From Tabrizicola soli (GTDB lineage: Bacteria; Pseudomonadota; Alphaproteobacteria; Rhodobacterales; Rhodobacteraceae), in contig NZ_JAEACP010000005.1 of assembly GCF_015999335.1 (NCBI RefSeq), positions 1 to 64,000 of the forward strand: a DNA stretch of 64,000 bases, in the 5' to 3' direction. The position numbers and the translations under genes are program-made. The notes beneath the pieces were generated by a model. The model saw nothing but the letters and a program-made list of their open reading frames with translations. It searched no databases and was not told the DNA's origin. How positions within the stretch are numbered: the first letter of the stretch is position 1; each line of letters begins with the position of its first letter. Positions 50,029-59,273 of this stretch are shown here, one piece after another.

Positions 50029-51234
50029 TCAGACTTTCTCGATGATGATGGCGATGCCCTGGCCCACGCCGATGCACATGGTGCAAAGCGCATAGCGGCC
50101 GCCCGTGCGGTGCAGCTGGTACATCGCCGTTGTGATCAGCCGTGCGCCGGACATGCCCAGCGGATGGCCCATGGCGATGGCCCCGCCGTTCGCGTTCACA
50201 TGCGCGGCGTCATCCGGCAGGCCAAGGTCGCGCAGCACGGCCAGCGCCTGCGCCGCGAAAGCCTCGTTCAGCTCGATCACGTCCATCTGGTCCAGCGTCA
50301 TGCCGGCCCGCGCCAGCACCTTGCGCACCGCCGGAGCCGGGCCGACGCCCATGATCCGTGGCTCGACTCCCGCCGCCGCCATCGCGACGATCCGCGCCTT
50401 GGGCGTCAGGCCCTGCGCCGCCGCAGCCTCGCCCGACAGCACCGCCAGCGCAGCCGCCCCGTCGTTCACGCCCGAGGCGTTGCCCGCCGTCACCGACAGC
50501 TCCGGCCCGTTCACCCCGCGCAGCTTCGCCAGCTGCTCCAGCGTGGTGCCGGGGCGCGGATGCTCGTCCGTGTCGATGACCAGCGGATCGCCCTTCTTCT
50601 GCGGGATCACCAGCGGCACGATCTCGTCCTTGAAGACACCCGCCGCCTGCGCCGCCGCCCAACGCTGCTGGCTGCGCAGCGCGAAGGCATCCTGGTCGGC
50701 GCGGCTGATGTCGTAGTCCGCCGCCACGTTGTCGGCGGTTTCCGGCATCGAATGGGTGCCGTAGATCTTCTTCATCGCCGGGTTCGGGAAGCGCCAGCCG
50801 ATGGTCGTGTCATAGACCGCATTCGACCGCGAGAACGCCGTCTCGGCCTTGGGCATCACGAAGGGCGCGCGGCTCATGCTCTCGACGCCGCCCGCGATGA
50901 CGAAATCGCAGTCCCCGGCCTTGATCGCCCGGGCGGCCATGCCGACCGCATCCATGCCCGAGCCGCAAAGCCGGTTCACCGTCGTCCCCGGCACGCCGAT
51001 GGGCATCCCGGCCAAGAGCACCGCCATCCGGCCCACGTTGCGGTTGTCCTCGCCCGCCTGGTTGGCGCAACCGTAGATCAGGTCGTCGACCGCCGACCAG
51101 TCCACGCCCGGATTGCGCGCCATCAGCGCCTTCAGCGGCTCGGCGGCAAGATCGTCGGCACGCACCTGTGCCAGAGCACCGCCATAACGCCCCACCGGCG
51201 TCCTGACCGCATCGCAAATGAAGGCGTCGCGCAT
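50029..51234 (-). CDS. paaJ: 3-oxoadipyl-CoA / 3-oxo-5,6-dehydrosuberyl-CoA thiolase
   Basis: A 401-residue thiolase for the two thiolytic steps of the pathway. The nucleophilic Cys is residue 90 in [12 protein letters not shown]. The catalytic His segment is [14 protein letters not shown], and the second Cys is in [17 protein letters not shown] is also present. The similar PcaF of the beta-ketoadipate pathway cannot be separated by sequence alone, but the operon decides for PaaJ. GGAGGAAGG precedes the ATG. First gene of the paaJABCDE-X-Z-Y operon. Confidence 0.95.
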   Translation of the reverse strand: MRDAFICDAVRTPVGRYGGALAQVRADDLAAEPLKALMARNPGVDWSAVDDLIYGCANQAGEDNRNVGRMAVLLAGMPIGVPGTTVNRLCGSGMDAVGMAARAIKAGDCDFVIAGGVESMSRAPFVMPKAETAFSRSNAVYDTTIGWRFPNPAMKKIYGTHSMPETADNVAADYDISRADQDAFALRSQQRWAAAQAAGVFKDEIVPLVIPQKKGDPLVIDTDEHPRPGTTLEQLAKLRGVNGPELSVTAGNASGVNDGAAALAVLSGEAAAAQGLTPKARIVAMAAAGVEPRIMGVGPAPAVRKVLARAGMTLDQMDVIELNEAFAAQALAVLRDLGLPDDAAHVNANGGAIAMGHPLGMSGARLITTAMYQLHRTGGRYALCTMCIGVGQGIAIIIEKV

Positions 51235-51276
51235 CCTTCCTCCTGTTGTCTGCTGAGACCGGCGATTCCTCATTCG

Positions 51277-51292
51277 CCGACCGATCGGTCAA
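51277..51292. promoter_or_regulatory. Putative PaaR operator 3 (paaJ operon promoter)
   Basis: CCGACCGATCGGTCAA, with the perfect palindrome GACCGATCGGTC; on the minus strand it reads TTGACCGATCGGTCGG, as does operator 1 except for two central bases. A TATACG lies directly upstream of it (minus strand), so it could cover the transcription start of the paaJ operon. Confidence 0.72.
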
Positions 51293-51394
51293 CGTATACA
51301 TCTGGAAGCATCACAGGAAAAGCGATTTTTTTAGAATCCTTGTAATGCTTTCGTGCGCCGTGAAATTACGATGCGCGCGCAATGGCTTGCAGGA

Positions 51395-52228
51395 TCAGAC
51401 CGGAGTGAGAAGACGCGCCAGCCGGCGGGCGGTGGCCTCGGTTTCGGCCGGCAGCAGGCCATCCGCGCCCTCGCAGCACAGGGCGATATGGCGGTGCGCG
51501 CCGGGGGTCAGGCCCCCATAAAGCCTGCGGAAGAGGGCGCGCGCCTCGGCGCCGTTCCAGTCCGCCGGCAGGTGTTCGGCCGGCAGGCGGGGATCGCGCA
51601 AGAGGACCATGCGATAGGCATGGACGAGGAGGAGACGCGCCACCAGCGCCTGATGGTCGGAGAGGCGCGCAGGCTCCAGCATGTCGAACAGCGCCATGAA
51701 ACGGTCATATCCGTCGCGAAGCGCGCTCAGGTCCCAGAACCCGGCCAGCGGCTCGGCGGTGGTCACCGTCTCGGCATGGAAGACCAGCGCCGCGGGCGGC
51801 AGGGGCTGGCCCCGGTCGGGGCGGATGAAGACCGGCCCGCCCATGTGCCCCATGCGCAACCGCCGCGCATCCTCGATCCGCAGGTCGGGATCATGGATGA
51901 TCTGCCAGCCCTTCGAGGGCCGGTCGGGACCGTAAAGCAGGTCCGCCGCCTCCATGAAGGTCGCAACGGCGCTGCTTTCCAGCCGGTAGAAACTGCGCCG
52001 CCCGATCCGTTCGCCGGTCAGTTGCGCCGCCGCGACCAGGCGCGAGACGGCGGTGCGGACGAGGGATTCGCTGATCCCGACCTCGGCGCAAAGCTCGATC
52101 AGCGTGCCGGTCCAGAGGACGCCGCCGCGCGGCACCACGACATCGCCATAGATGGTCACGATGAAGGTCGCCGCGTTCAGTCGCAGCTCCTGCGTGATCG
52201 TCTGGATCATGTCGGCGGTCTTGGGCAC
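51395..52228 (-). CDS. paaX: PaaX-family transcriptional regulator
   Basis: A 277-residue PaaX-type regulator. The N-terminal winged helix has I-V-T-I-Y-G-D-V-V-V-P-R-G-G, then G-I-S-E-S-L-V-R-T-A-V-S-R-L-V. The middle has G-R-R-S-F-Y-R-L and the C-terminal domain R-L-L-L-V-H-A-Y-R. PaaX represses paa genes and responds to phenylacetyl-CoA in E. coli. The start is GTG (52228) with AGGA six bases upstream; an ATG 18 bases inside lacks one. It lies 160 bases upstream of paaJ on the same strand, and is divergent from azlC. Confidence 0.93.
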   Translation of the reverse strand: MPKTADMIQTITQELRLNAATFIVTIYGDVVVPRGGVLWTGTLIELCAEVGISESLVRTAVSRLVAAAQLTGERIGRRSFYRLESSAVATFMEAADLLYGPDRPSKGWQIIHDPDLRIEDARRLRMGHMGGPVFIRPDRGQPLPPAALVFHAETVTTAEPLAGFWDLSALRDGYDRFMALFDMLEPARLSDHQALVARLLLVHAYRMVLLRDPRLPAEHLPADWNGAEARALFRRLYGGLTPGAHRHIALCCEGADGLLPAETEATARRLARLLTPV

Positions 52229-52294
52229 GCGGGGTCCTGTCGTTCGCAGGCCCGGACTAAGCCGAACGGGTGGCCCGCGGCAAGAGGCGGCAGG

Positions 52295-52323
52295 TTGACG
52301 GGCTGGGGGGCGGGTTCTAACCC
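52295..52323 (+). promoter_or_regulatory. Weak candidate promoter for azlCD
   Basis: TTGACG, 17-base spacer, TAACCC, 33 bases before the azlC start. The -35 is good but the -10 is poor. Confidence 0.35.
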
Positions 52324-52356
52324 TTCCCTGGCCGGCAATGGAGGAAGGGGGCGGGC

Positions 52357-53055
52357 ATGGGCAGGGCGCTCTTCACCTGGAACGGCTTCCGGCGCGGTGC
52401 GCGCGAGGGCCTGCCGCTCGCGGCCAGCATCTTCGCCTATGGCCTGGGCTTCGGCCTGGTCGCGGCGCAGGCGGGGTTCGGCGTGGCGAAGGCGATGGCG
52501 ACCAGCGCCGCGATCTATTCGGGCTCGGCGCAGCTGGCGGCAGTGAACCTGTTGCAGACCGGAGAGGCGACGTTGCTGGCATTGTTCGCCACGATCCTGG
52601 TGATCAACGCGCGTTACCTCCTGTTCGGCGCGGCGCTGCAACCCTGGCTCTGGCAGGCGGGACCCCTGCGGTCCTACGGCAGCCTCCTGCTGCTCGGCGA
52701 TGCCAACTGGCTTCTGACCATGCGGCGCATCGCGCAGGGCGAGGAGGACCGCGCCTATCTGGCCGGGACCGGCGCGCCGATCGCACTGGGCTGGCTCGCA
52801 GGCACGGCGCTGGGGGCGGCGGCGGTCAGCGTCCTGCCCCGGCCCGAGGCCCTGGGCTTCGACCTGATGCTGCCCTGTTTCGCCACCGCGATGGTGGCGG
52901 CGATGGCGCGGCGGGGGGTAGACCTGGTGCCGGTCGCGGTCGGGGCGGGGGCGGCCCTGGGGATCGCGCAGCTTCTCGGCCCGGCGGCGGCGGTGATCGG
53001 CGCCGGCCTGGCCGGAGGCGCGGTCGCGGCGCTGATGTATCGTCCCCCCGCATGA
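52357..53055 (+). CDS. azlC: AzlC family branched-chain amino acid exporter, large subunit
   Basis: A 232-residue membrane protein with about six to seven helices. It has R-E-G-L-P-L-A-A-S-I-F-A-Y-G-L-G-F-G, then A-T-S-A-A-I-Y-S-G-S-A-Q-L-A-A-V and A-T-I-L-V-I-N-A-R-Y-L-L-F-G-A-A-L. All are AzlC/YgaZ hallmarks. With AzlD it forms an exporter of branched-chain amino acids or analogues. The stop overlaps the azlD start (ATGA). Confidence 0.93.
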   Translation: MGRALFTWNGFRRGAREGLPLAASIFAYGLGFGLVAAQAGFGVAKAMATSAAIYSGSAQLAAVNLLQTGEATLLALFATILVINARYLLFGAALQPWLWQAGPLRSYGSLLLLGDANWLLTMRRIAQGEEDRAYLAGTGAPIALGWLAGTALGAAAVSVLPRPEALGFDLMLPCFATAMVAAMARRGVDLVPVAVGAGAALGIAQLLGPAAAVIGAGLAGGAVAALMYRPPA

Positions 53056-53351
53056 CCGGGAACTTTCCCCTTTTGTTGCTGGTGATGGGTGCGGCCGCGC
53101 TGCTTTGCCGGATCGCAGGCTTCACGCTGATGCGGCTGGTCCCGGTCTCGCCCCGGCTGGAGGCGGCGCTCAGGGCGACGCCGCTGGCGGTGATGGCCGC
53201 GATCTCGGCGCTGGCCGTTCAGGCGGGCGGGCTGGCCGAAGGGCTGGCGCTGACGGCGGTCGTCGCGCTGACCAAGGTCCTCGGCAGCGACGTGGCCGCG
53301 GCGATCCTGGGCGTCGGGATCGTCGCGGGCCTGCGCTGGGCGGGACTCTGA
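53052..53351 (+). CDS. azlD: AzlD family exporter small subunit
   Basis: A 99-residue protein with three to four helices, typical of AzlD/YgaH. It has L-C-R-I-A-G-F-T-L-M-R-L-V-P-V-S-P-R-L and L-R-A-T-P-L-A-V-M-A-A-I. Its ATG overlaps the azlC stop, so the subunits are translated together. A frame upstream of 53052 in the same phase is a shadow of azlC. Confidence 0.9.
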   Translation: MTGNFPLLLLVMGAAALLCRIAGFTLMRLVPVSPRLEAALRATPLAVMAAISALAVQAGGLAEGLALTAVVALTKVLGSDVAAAILGVGIVAGLRWAGL

Positions 53352-53357
53352 GGCGGC

Positions 53358-53672
53358 TCAGCCCTGCTTGCCGACGTTCTCGGCAAAGGCCTTCCGGAAC
53401 GCCGCCTGCTTGGCCGCATCCGCCCCGGTCTGGTGCTGCGCGACCCAGTCGGCATAGGGCATGCCATAGACGATCTCGCGCGCGGCGTCCTTCGACAACT
53501 CGATTCCGTGCTCGGCCGCGGCTTCCTGATACCAGCGCGACAGGCAGTTGCGGCAGAAGCCGCCCAGGTTCATCAGGTCGATGTTCTGCACTTCCGGCCG
53601 CTTGACCATCAGGTGATGCACCAGCGCGCGGAAGGCGGCGGCTTCCAGTTCCGTCCGGGTCTGGTCGTCCAT
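53358..53672 (-). CDS. DUF1244 family protein
   Basis: A 104-residue all-helical protein with the conserved DUF1244 core: A-F-R-A-L-V-H-H-L, then N-I-D-L-M-N-L-G-G-F-C-R-N-C-L-S-R-W-Y. It also has Y-G-M-P-Y-A-D-W-V-A-Q-H-Q. The two cysteines in C-R-N-C suggest metal or redox binding. No function is established. Its ATG follows directly on the TAG of the N-formylglutamate amidohydrolase gene (TAGATG). Confidence 0.9.
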   Translation of the reverse strand: MDDQTRTELEAAAFRALVHHLMVKRPEVQNIDLMNLGGFCRNCLSRWYQEAAAEHGIELSKDAAREIVYGMPYADWVAQHQTGADAAKQAAFRKAFAENVGKQG

Positions 53673-54401
53673 CTACAAGCCCTCCAGTGTTTCGGCCAGG
53701 ATCGGCGCCAGCCGCGCCGCCCAATGCGCCTGTTCGGCGGGTGTCGCGATCAGGTCGTTGCGCAGTTCTATAAGTGTGTTGTGCCGCCCCAGGCGCAAGG
53801 CGTGCCGGTCGATCGCATCGCCGGGAAGGTGGCCGGAGTAGGGCTCGTTGTCGCCGATGCAGAGGTCGGGCTCCCGTTCCAGCCGGGCGATCAGCGGTTT
53901 CGAGAACCTCTCGTCCAGATGCGAATAAAGGACGCCCACCTGCCAGGGCCGGGGCGCGCGGCCGCGCAGGGCCGGGGTGAAGGAATGCAGCGCGACGATC
54001 ACCCGGTCGGGGCGCAGCGCGGCCAGCCGGGCATAGGCGGCGTGATAGGGGCGATAGAGCGCATCCAGCCGGCGCTCCACCTCCTCGGGTCCGGCATGGC
54101 GGTTGGCGGGGATGATCGTGCCGTCGTACAGCTTCATCACCAGCGTCGGATCGTCCTCGCCCCGGTTGGGGTCGATCACCAGGCGCGAGAAATCCGACAG
54201 GATCACCGGGCTGTCCAGCAGGCGCCCCAACTCGCGCGCCACCCCGGCCGCGCCCACGTCCCAGGCGATGTGGCGGGCCATGTCCTCGGCCGGGATGCCA
54301 AGGTCGCCGCCGGCCACCCAGTCCGGCACCCGGTTCGAGGCGTGGTCGCAGGTGACCAGCCAGCGGCCGGGGCGGTGTTCTCCGTCAAGAATGAAGGCCA
54401 A
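53673..54401 (-). CDS. N-formylglutamate amidohydrolase family protein
   Basis: A 242-residue FGase-family hydrolase (PF05013). Key blocks are W-L-V-T-C-D-H-A-S-N-R-V-P near 14-26, D-F-S-R-L-V-I-D-P-N-R, A-L-H-S-F-T-P-A-L-R-G and G-H-N-T-L-I-E-L-R-N-D-L-I-like C-terminal parts. It would hydrolyse N-formyl-glutamate or a similar N-acyl amino acid. No histidine-degradation genes are nearby. The start is apparently TTG at 54401, since no ATG or GTG lies upstream of the conserved N-terminus. No good Shine-Dalgarno sequence is seen. Confidence 0.87.
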   Translation of the reverse strand: MAFILDGEHRPGRWLVTCDHASNRVPDWVAGGDLGIPAEDMARHIAWDVGAAGVARELGRLLDSPVILSDFSRLVIDPNRGEDDPTLVMKLYDGTIIPANRHAGPEEVERRLDALYRPYHAAYARLAALRPDRVIVALHSFTPALRGRAPRPWQVGVLYSHLDERFSKPLIARLEREPDLCIGDNEPYSGHLPGDAIDRHALRLGRHNTLIELRNDLIATPAEQAHWAARLAPILAETLEGL

Positions 54402-54512
54402 GGCTCGGGATTCCCTGCTCTGGTCGCTGCCCTGTCTCCCTCCTTACGGCCCCTCGCGCCCGGATGCCAGAGAGCCGCGGCGAAACCGGGGCCCGGAATG
54501 GCGAAACCGGCG

Positions 54513-54541
54513 TTGCGGCAGGCGCGGAGTTGGGCCATAAG
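54513..54541 (+). promoter_or_regulatory. Candidate pyk promoter
   Basis: TTGCGG, 17-base spacer, CATAAG, ending 45 bases before the pyk start codon. Confidence 0.4.
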
Positions 54542-54585
54542 GCACCCGGCCCACACGAACCGTAATGACCAGCAGGAGGATGGCG

Positions 54586-56031
54586 ATGCGCCGCCACCGC
54601 AACGTGAAGATTGTGGCCACCCTTGGCCCCGCGTCCAGCAGCCATGAGATGATCCGCGCCCTGTTCGAGGCCGGGGCCGACGTGTTCCGCCTGAACATGA
54701 GCCACGGGGCGCATGACGACATCCGCCAGCGGCACGAGATCATCCGCAAGGTGGAAAAGGACCTCGGCCGTCCGATCGGCATCCTGGCCGACCTGCAGGG
54801 GCCGAAGCTGCGCGTCGGCGTCTTCGCCAACGGCGCCGAGGACCTGGCCGAGGGCGCGGCCTTCCGCATGGACCTGTCGACCGCCCCCGGCGATGCGACC
54901 CGCGTGAACCTGCCCCACCCCGAGATCTTTGCCGCGCTCGAGGCCGGGACCTCGCTTCTGGTCAACGACGGCAAGATCCGCCTGCGCGTCAACGCCTGCG
55001 GCAAGGACTTCGCCGATTGCACCGTCGAGGTCGGCGGCACCATCTCGAACCGCAAGGGCGTGAACGTGCCCGACGTGGTGCTGCCGCTGGCGGCGCTGTC
55101 GGAAAAGGACCGGGGCGACCTGGAATTCGTCTGCGGCCTGGGCGTCGACTGGATCGCGCTCTCCTTCGTGCAGCGCCCGGAGGACGTGATCGAGGCGCGC
55201 AGCCTGGTCAAGGGCCGGGCGGCGGTGCTGTCCAAGATCGAGAAGCCGGCGGCGGTCAATGCCTATGACGCCATCCTGCAGGTCTCGGACGGGATCATGG
55301 TGGCGCGCGGCGACCTTGGCGTCGAACTGCCGGTGACTTCGGTGCCGCCGATCCAGAAGCGGCTGGTGCGCCGGGCGCGGGCGGCGGCCAAGCCGGTGAT
55401 CGTGGCGACGCAGATGCTGGAATCGATGATCGAATCGCCGGTCCCGACCCGGGCCGAGGTCTCGGACGTCGCCACCGCGATCTACGAGGGCGCGGATGCG
55501 GTGATGCTCTCCGCGGAATCGGCCGCCGGAAAATATCCGGTCGAGGCGGTGCGCACCATGAGCGACGTCGCGATGAGCGTCGAGAAGGACCCGACCTACC
55601 GCTCGGTGATCGAGGCCAGCCGCGTCGTGCGGCGGGAATCGGTGGCGGACGGGATCGTGGCCGCCGCGCGCGAGATCGCGGAAGCCACCAACATCAAGGC
55701 GATCTGCTGTTTCAGCCAGACCGGCAACACCGCCTCGCTGGTCGCACGGGAACGGCCGCATGTGCCGATCATCGCGCTGACGCCGCTGATGTCCACCGCG
55801 CGGCGGCTCGCGCTGACCTGGGGCGCGCATTGCGTGATCACCCAGCCGCAGGAACGCTTCAAGGGCGCGGTGCTGGCGGCGGTGCGGGCGGCCCGGACCG
55901 AGGGCTTCGCCACCGACGAGGACCAGATCGTCGTCACCGCCGGGGTGCCCTTCAACGTGAAGGGCACGACCAACATCCTGCGCGTGGCGCCCTGTGACGA
56001 GCGATTGATTTCAAGCGTGGACCCGGAGTAA
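54586..56031 (+). CDS. pyk: Pyruvate kinase
   Basis: The last ATP-forming step of glycolysis. The 481-residue enzyme starts R-R-H-R-N-V-K-I-V-A-T-L-G-P-A-S. It has F-R-L-N-M-S-H-G (active-site Arg, Asn, Ser) and D-L-Q-G-P-K-L-R-V. The catalytic Lys is in L-S-K-I-E-K-P-A-A-V. I-M-V-A-R-G-D-L-G-V-E-L-P and V-I-V-A-T-Q-M-L-E-S-M follow, plus the C-terminal allosteric domain. Of three in-frame ATGs (54565, 54580, 54586), the third is six bases after AGGAGG and is used here. Confidence 0.97.
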   Translation: MRRHRNVKIVATLGPASSSHEMIRALFEAGADVFRLNMSHGAHDDIRQRHEIIRKVEKDLGRPIGILADLQGPKLRVGVFANGAEDLAEGAAFRMDLSTAPGDATRVNLPHPEIFAALEAGTSLLVNDGKIRLRVNACGKDFADCTVEVGGTISNRKGVNVPDVVLPLAALSEKDRGDLEFVCGLGVDWIALSFVQRPEDVIEARSLVKGRAAVLSKIEKPAAVNAYDAILQVSDGIMVARGDLGVELPVTSVPPIQKRLVRRARAAAKPVIVATQMLESMIESPVPTRAEVSDVATAIYEGADAVMLSAESAAGKYPVEAVRTMSDVAMSVEKDPTYRSVIEASRVVRRESVADGIVAAAREIAEATNIKAICCFSQTGNTASLVARERPHVPIIALTPLMSTARRLALTWGAHCVITQPQERFKGAVLAAVRAARTEGFATDEDQIVVTAGVPFNVKGTTNILRVAPCDERLISSVDPE

Positions 56032-56064
56032 CCTTCCCCTGCGTCAGTTGGTGTCGGGGGGGCC

Positions 56065-56289
56065 ATGGATACCGATCTGGTTTTGACACTGGGCATCGTC
56101 CTGGCCGTGCTGACCATCCCCTCGCTCCTTGCCGCCTTCGTCGAGGGTCGGCCGCCCAGGGTCGGGGCGCTGATCCTGCTGGCGGCGATGTCGATGATCC
56201 TGACCGCGGTGATGTACCGCCCGACGGGCTATCGCTTCGAGGAGATCCCGACCGTGATGCTGAACGTGGTGATGCGCGCGGTCAACTGA
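56065..56289 (+). CDS. Small conserved membrane protein
   Basis: A 74-residue protein with two hydrophobic helices (about 4-26 and 33-51), separated by a short loop E-G-R-P-P-R. A C-terminal tail follows: [10 protein letters not shown]. It has no recognised domain. The compact two-helix layout and position between pyk and rpmI suggest a genuine conserved small protein of this bacterial family, of unknown function. Confidence 0.6.
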   Translation: MDTDLVLTLGIVLAVLTIPSLLAAFVEGRPPRVGALILLAAMSMILTAVMYRPTGYRFEEIPTVMLNVVMRAVN

Positions 56290-56299
56290 ATGCGGCCCC

Positions 56300-56328
56300 T
56301 TGCACCTTTCCCGGCCTGCCCCTATAGG
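56300..56328 (+). promoter_or_regulatory. Sigma-70 promoter of rpmI-rplT
   Basis: TTGCAC (56300-56305), 17-base spacer, TATAGG (56323-56328). This gives a leader of about 65 bases before rpmI; I see no conserved L20-binding structure in it. Confidence 0.7.
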
Positions 56329-56398
56329 GACGGCTTCATTACCCGCACGGCCGGCCAAGGTGGCATGCCGAGTCGTGCCTGAAACCACGGAGATGGAA

Positions 56399-56599
56399 AT
56401 GCCCAAGATGAAGACCAAGTCGGCGGCGAAGAAGCGCTTCAGCTTCACGGCCTCCGGTCGTGTGAAGGCCGGCCCCGCCGGCAAGCGCCACGGCATGATC
56501 AAGCGCACGGCGAAATTCGTCCGCGACGCATCGGGAGCGATGATCCTGTGCGACAGCGACGCGAAGATCGTCAAGAAATACATGCCCTACGACCGCTAA
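56399..56599 (+). CDS. rpmI: 50S ribosomal protein L35
   Basis: A 66-residue basic ribosomal protein beginning [14 protein letters not shown] and ending Y-M-P-Y-D-R, the usual L35 form. The start at 56399 gives the standard N-terminus; longer in-frame starts upstream cross the promoter. It is co-transcribed with rplT, 12 bases on. infC is not upstream, unlike the infC-rpmI-rplT order of many bacteria. Confidence 0.96.
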   Translation: MPKMKTKSAAKKRFSFTASGRVKAGPAGKRHGMIKRTAKFVRDASGAMILCDSDAKIVKKYMPYDR

Positions 56600-56611
56600 G
56601 GAGAGCCAGAT

Positions 56612-56974
56612 ATGTCCCGCGTCAAATCCGGCAAGGTCACCCATGCCCGTCACCGCAAGGTGATCAAGCAGGCGGCCGGCTACTATGCCGCCCGTTCCAC
56701 CAACTTCCGCACCGCCACCCAGGCGGTCGACAAGGCCAACCAGTACGCGACCCGCGACCGCAAGGCCCGCAAGCGCAGCTTCCGCGCGCTGTGGATCCAG
56801 CGGATCAACGCCGCCGTCCGTCTGTTCGACGCCGAGATGACCTATTCGCGCCTGATCAACGGCCTGGCGAAAGCCGGGATCGAGGTCGACCGCAAGGTCC
56901 TCGCCGACCTGGCCGTGCACGAGCCGGAGGCGTTCAACGCCATCGCCGGCCAGGCCAAGGCCGCGCTGGCCTGA
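56612..56974 (+). CDS. rplT: 50S ribosomal protein L20
   Basis: A 120-residue ribosomal protein needed for early 50S assembly. It has the typical [28 protein letters not shown] and [19 protein letters not shown] lies upstream. It is followed by a strong terminator. Confidence 0.98.
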   Translation: MSRVKSGKVTHARHRKVIKQAAGYYAARSTNFRTATQAVDKANQYATRDRKARKRSFRALWIQRINAAVRLFDAEMTYSRLINGLAKAGIEVDRKVLADLAVHEPEAFNAIAGQAKAALA

Positions 56975-57000
56975 TCTGTCAGGTCATCGAAATCGGGAGG

Positions 57001-57030
57001 GGCCCTGCGGCGACGCGGGGCCTTTTCTTT
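57001..57030 (+). terminator. Intrinsic terminator of rpmI-rplT
   Basis: GGCCCTGCG-GCGA-CGCGGGGCC (9 bp with one G-U pair) followed by TTTTCTTT. Confidence 0.9.
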
Positions 57031-57057
57031 GGCCCAGCGCCCGCGGCATATGGCGGA

Positions 57058-57099
57058 GCGAGGGGTTTCACACCCCTCGCGCTCCCCGTGGAGTATTTC
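57058..57099 (-). repeat. Dispersed hairpin repeat, family 1, copy B
   Basis: On the minus strand: GAAATACTCCACGGGGAGC, then the hairpin GCGAGGGGT-GTGAA-ACCCCTCGC (57058-57080). It matches copy A at 6825-6863 in order and loop. It lies between convergent rplT and truB and probably ends truB transcription. Confidence 0.6.
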
Positions 57100-57137
57100 T
57101 CCAAGAGGAAGCACGATTTTAGTCGAATTGTCGGAGG

Positions 57138-58040
57138 TCAGCGGTTGAAGACGCGGGAGGGGTGCAGCTCTCCGCCGCGATAGTGCCCTACCGCTACGGC
57201 TTGCCCGTCCAGGCTGGCCCAGCCTTCGGTGCCCCAGTCGGCATGGCCGATCACCTGGCCCGGATTGCCGTTGCGCAGCCGCACCGCGCCTTCGGGCGTC
57301 GCCCGGAACTCCGGCAGGTCGCGCAGGCCCAGTTCCAGCGGCAAAATGCGGGCGTCCAGCGCCTCGGTCTTCGCTTCCGCGTCGATGGTCTCCAGCGTCA
57401 CGCCCTGCTCGGCCCGGAACGGCCCCGACCACTCGCGCCGCAGCCATTGCACATGCCCGAGGCACCCCAGAACCACCCCGAGGTCGCGGGCGATGGAGCG
57501 GACATAACCGCCCTTGCCGCAGACCATCTCGAGGTCGACATGATCCGGATCCGGGCGGCCCGTGATCACCAGCCGCTCCACCCACAACGGCCGCGCCGCA
57601 AGGTCCATCGCCTCGCCCTCGCGGGCAAGGTCATAGGCCCGTTCTCCGTCCACCTTGACGGCGGAATACTGTGGCGGGACCTGCTCGATCTGCCCCCGGA
57701 ACTGCGTCAGCGCCGCCTCGATCTGCGCATCCGTCGGCCGCGTGTCGCCGGTCGCGATCACCCGGCCCGAGGCATCGTCGGTATCCGTCGCCGCCCCCAG
57801 CACCACCCGGAAGCGGTAGCATTTCAGCGCGTCGGTGATGAAGGGAATGGTCTTCGTCGCCTCGCCCAGGGCCACCGCCAGCACGCCGGTCGCATCCGGG
57901 TCGAGCGTTCCGGCATGGCCGGCCTTCTGCGCCGAGAGCGCCCATTTCACCTTGTTCACCACCGCGGTCGAAGTCACTCCGGCCGGCTTGTCCACCACCA
58001 GCCAGCCGCTGACGGCGCGGCCCTTCTTCGTGCGGCCCAT
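57138..58040 (-). CDS. truB: tRNA pseudouridine-55 synthase
   Basis: This enzyme makes pseudouridine 55 in the T-loop of tRNAs. The 300-residue protein has [13 protein letters not shown], the catalytic Asp47 in [10 protein letters not shown], and [22 protein letters not shown] is the RNA-contact helix. It lies five bases after the DUF2233 gene in the rbfA-DUF2233-truB operon. Confidence 0.96.
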   Translation of the reverse strand: MGRTKKGRAVSGWLVVDKPAGVTSTAVVNKVKWALSAQKAGHAGTLDPDATGVLAVALGEATKTIPFITDALKCYRFRVVLGAATDTDDASGRVIATGDTRPTDAQIEAALTQFRGQIEQVPPQYSAVKVDGERAYDLAREGEAMDLAARPLWVERLVITGRPDPDHVDLEMVCGKGGYVRSIARDLGVVLGCLGHVQWLRREWSGPFRAEQGVTLETIDAEAKTEALDARILPLELGLRDLPEFRATPEGAVRLRNGNPGQVIGHADWGTEGWASLDGQAVAVGHYRGGELHPSRVFNR

Positions 58041-58045
58041 CCTGA

Positions 58046-58768
58046 TCAGCCTTTCGGAACCACGGTGCCGACGATCGGCCCCATCGGAAAGCCGCCGTCA
58101 TGGCGGCCAAGCTCGGGCGCGTAAAGCCGCGAGACGTTGCCGTCGAAATACAGCGCGTCCTCCAGCCCCAACTCGTCGCGGAACAGGCGGGCAAAGGCGT
58201 GGAAGTTCACGGCATCGTTGGAAATCGCAAAGACCGCGCGACTGCCGTCGGCGCTGACGCCCACGCCATTGCGGACATAGGTGCTGTCGCTGGCGGGCAA
58301 GAACTTCGGATGCAATGCGCCAGCGATCACCAGCATCGGGCCGGACTGGGTGGCGAAGCGGCAGGCGGGGGCCTCGGCCTTGAAGGCGCGGCTTTCGATC
58401 ACCCGGAACCGCTCGCCCCAGCAGAAGACTCCGTTCGGAAGCAGGCCGAAGTTGCCGGGACCGGCGCGGGTGACAAGGCGCGCGGCCTCGCTGCCTTCCT
58501 CGACATAGAGGCCCACCGGCGCAAGGTCGCGGTGATACATGCCTGCGTTCATCGCAAAGCCCAGCGTCCTGCCCTCGGCCTCCAGCGCCTCGTTCACCGC
58601 GCGGAAGCTGCCGTAGGGGCCTTCCGCGCCGGAATGGAACAGGCGCAGGTCGTCGGCCAGCGTCACCTCGCACAGGGTATAGGAGGTGCCCTCGAAGCTG
58701 GCATCGCGGCAGGTGGCGGCACCGGCCGCGAGGGGCATCAGCAGGAAGACGAGCGCAAGGCGCAGCAT
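58046..58768 (-). CDS. Phosphodiester glycosidase-domain (DUF2233/NAGPA) exported protein
   Basis: A 240-residue protein with a signal peptide (1-18, ending A-A-G-A). The NAGPA/DUF2233 domain has A-M-N-A-G-M-Y near residue 71, [17 protein letters not shown] and [28 protein letters not shown] follows. Family members act on sugar-1-phosphodiesters; the bacterial substrate is unknown. Conservation between rbfA and truB is a known Rhodobacteraceae arrangement. The ATG (58768) overlaps the rbfA stop by one base; GTG at 58771 is an alternative. Confidence 0.88.
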   Translation of the reverse strand: MLRLALVFLLMPLAAGAATCRDASFEGTSYTLCEVTLADDLRLFHSGAEGPYGSFRAVNEALEAEGRTLGFAMNAGMYHRDLAPVGLYVEEGSEAARLVTRAGPGNFGLLPNGVFCWGERFRVIESRAFKAEAPACRFATQSGPMLVIAGALHPKFLPASDSTYVRNGVGVSADGSRAVFAISNDAVNFHAFARLFRDELGLEDALYFDGNVSRLYAPELGRHDGGFPMGPIVGTVVPKG

Positions 58769-59178
58769 CACGCCTCCTCGTCCGGCGTCCCGATGTCGCG
58801 CTGGACGGTGGGGTCCGAGAACAGCCGCCGCGTTTCGTCCAGCCGGTCGAAGGTCTCGTCCGGGCGGAAGCGCAGGTCGGGGGCGTATTTCAGCGTCATC
58901 TCCTGCGCGACGCGGTGGCGCAGTTCCGCCTTGTTGCGCGCCAGCGCCGCGATGGCCGCCTCCACCGGGACCGATCCCATCAGCGGCATGACATAGACCG
59001 TCGCCACCTTGAGGTCGGGCGAGCAGGAGACCTCGCCCACCGTGATCGACATGGCGTTCAACTCGGGATCGTGGATCTCGGCCCGGTTCAGGACGTCGCT
59101 CAGGGTGCGCCGGATCAGTTCGCCGACGCGCAGCTGGCGTTGCGAGGGGCCGGTGCCGGTATGGGTGCGCTTGGACAT
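58768..59178 (-). CDS. rbfA: 30S ribosome-binding factor A
   Basis: A 136-residue KH-like protein that helps 16S rRNA 5' end maturation, important in the cold. It has [18 protein letters not shown], then [14 protein letters not shown] and [14 protein letters not shown]. It heads the rbfA-DUF2233-truB unit and is divergent from dapB. Confidence 0.96.
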   Translation of the reverse strand: MSKRTHTGTGPSQRQLRVGELIRRTLSDVLNRAEIHDPELNAMSITVGEVSCSPDLKVATVYVMPLMGSVPVEAAIAALARNKAELRHRVAQEMTLKYAPDLRFRPDETFDRLDETRRLFSDPTVQRDIGTPDEEA

Positions 59179-59273
59179 TGCGCCCGTTTAGGCCCTTTCC
59201 GGGCGTCCTGCAACGCCGGGCTTCTCACGCCTGCGCGAAGCGGCTAGGGAAAGGGAAAGCAAGGGGGTGCGGC

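Noticed and set aside
56329-56398. Possible L20 autoregulatory leader upstream of rpmI
   Set aside because: The leader is only about 65 bases and I could not find the pseudoknot or L20-binding structure known from other phyla.
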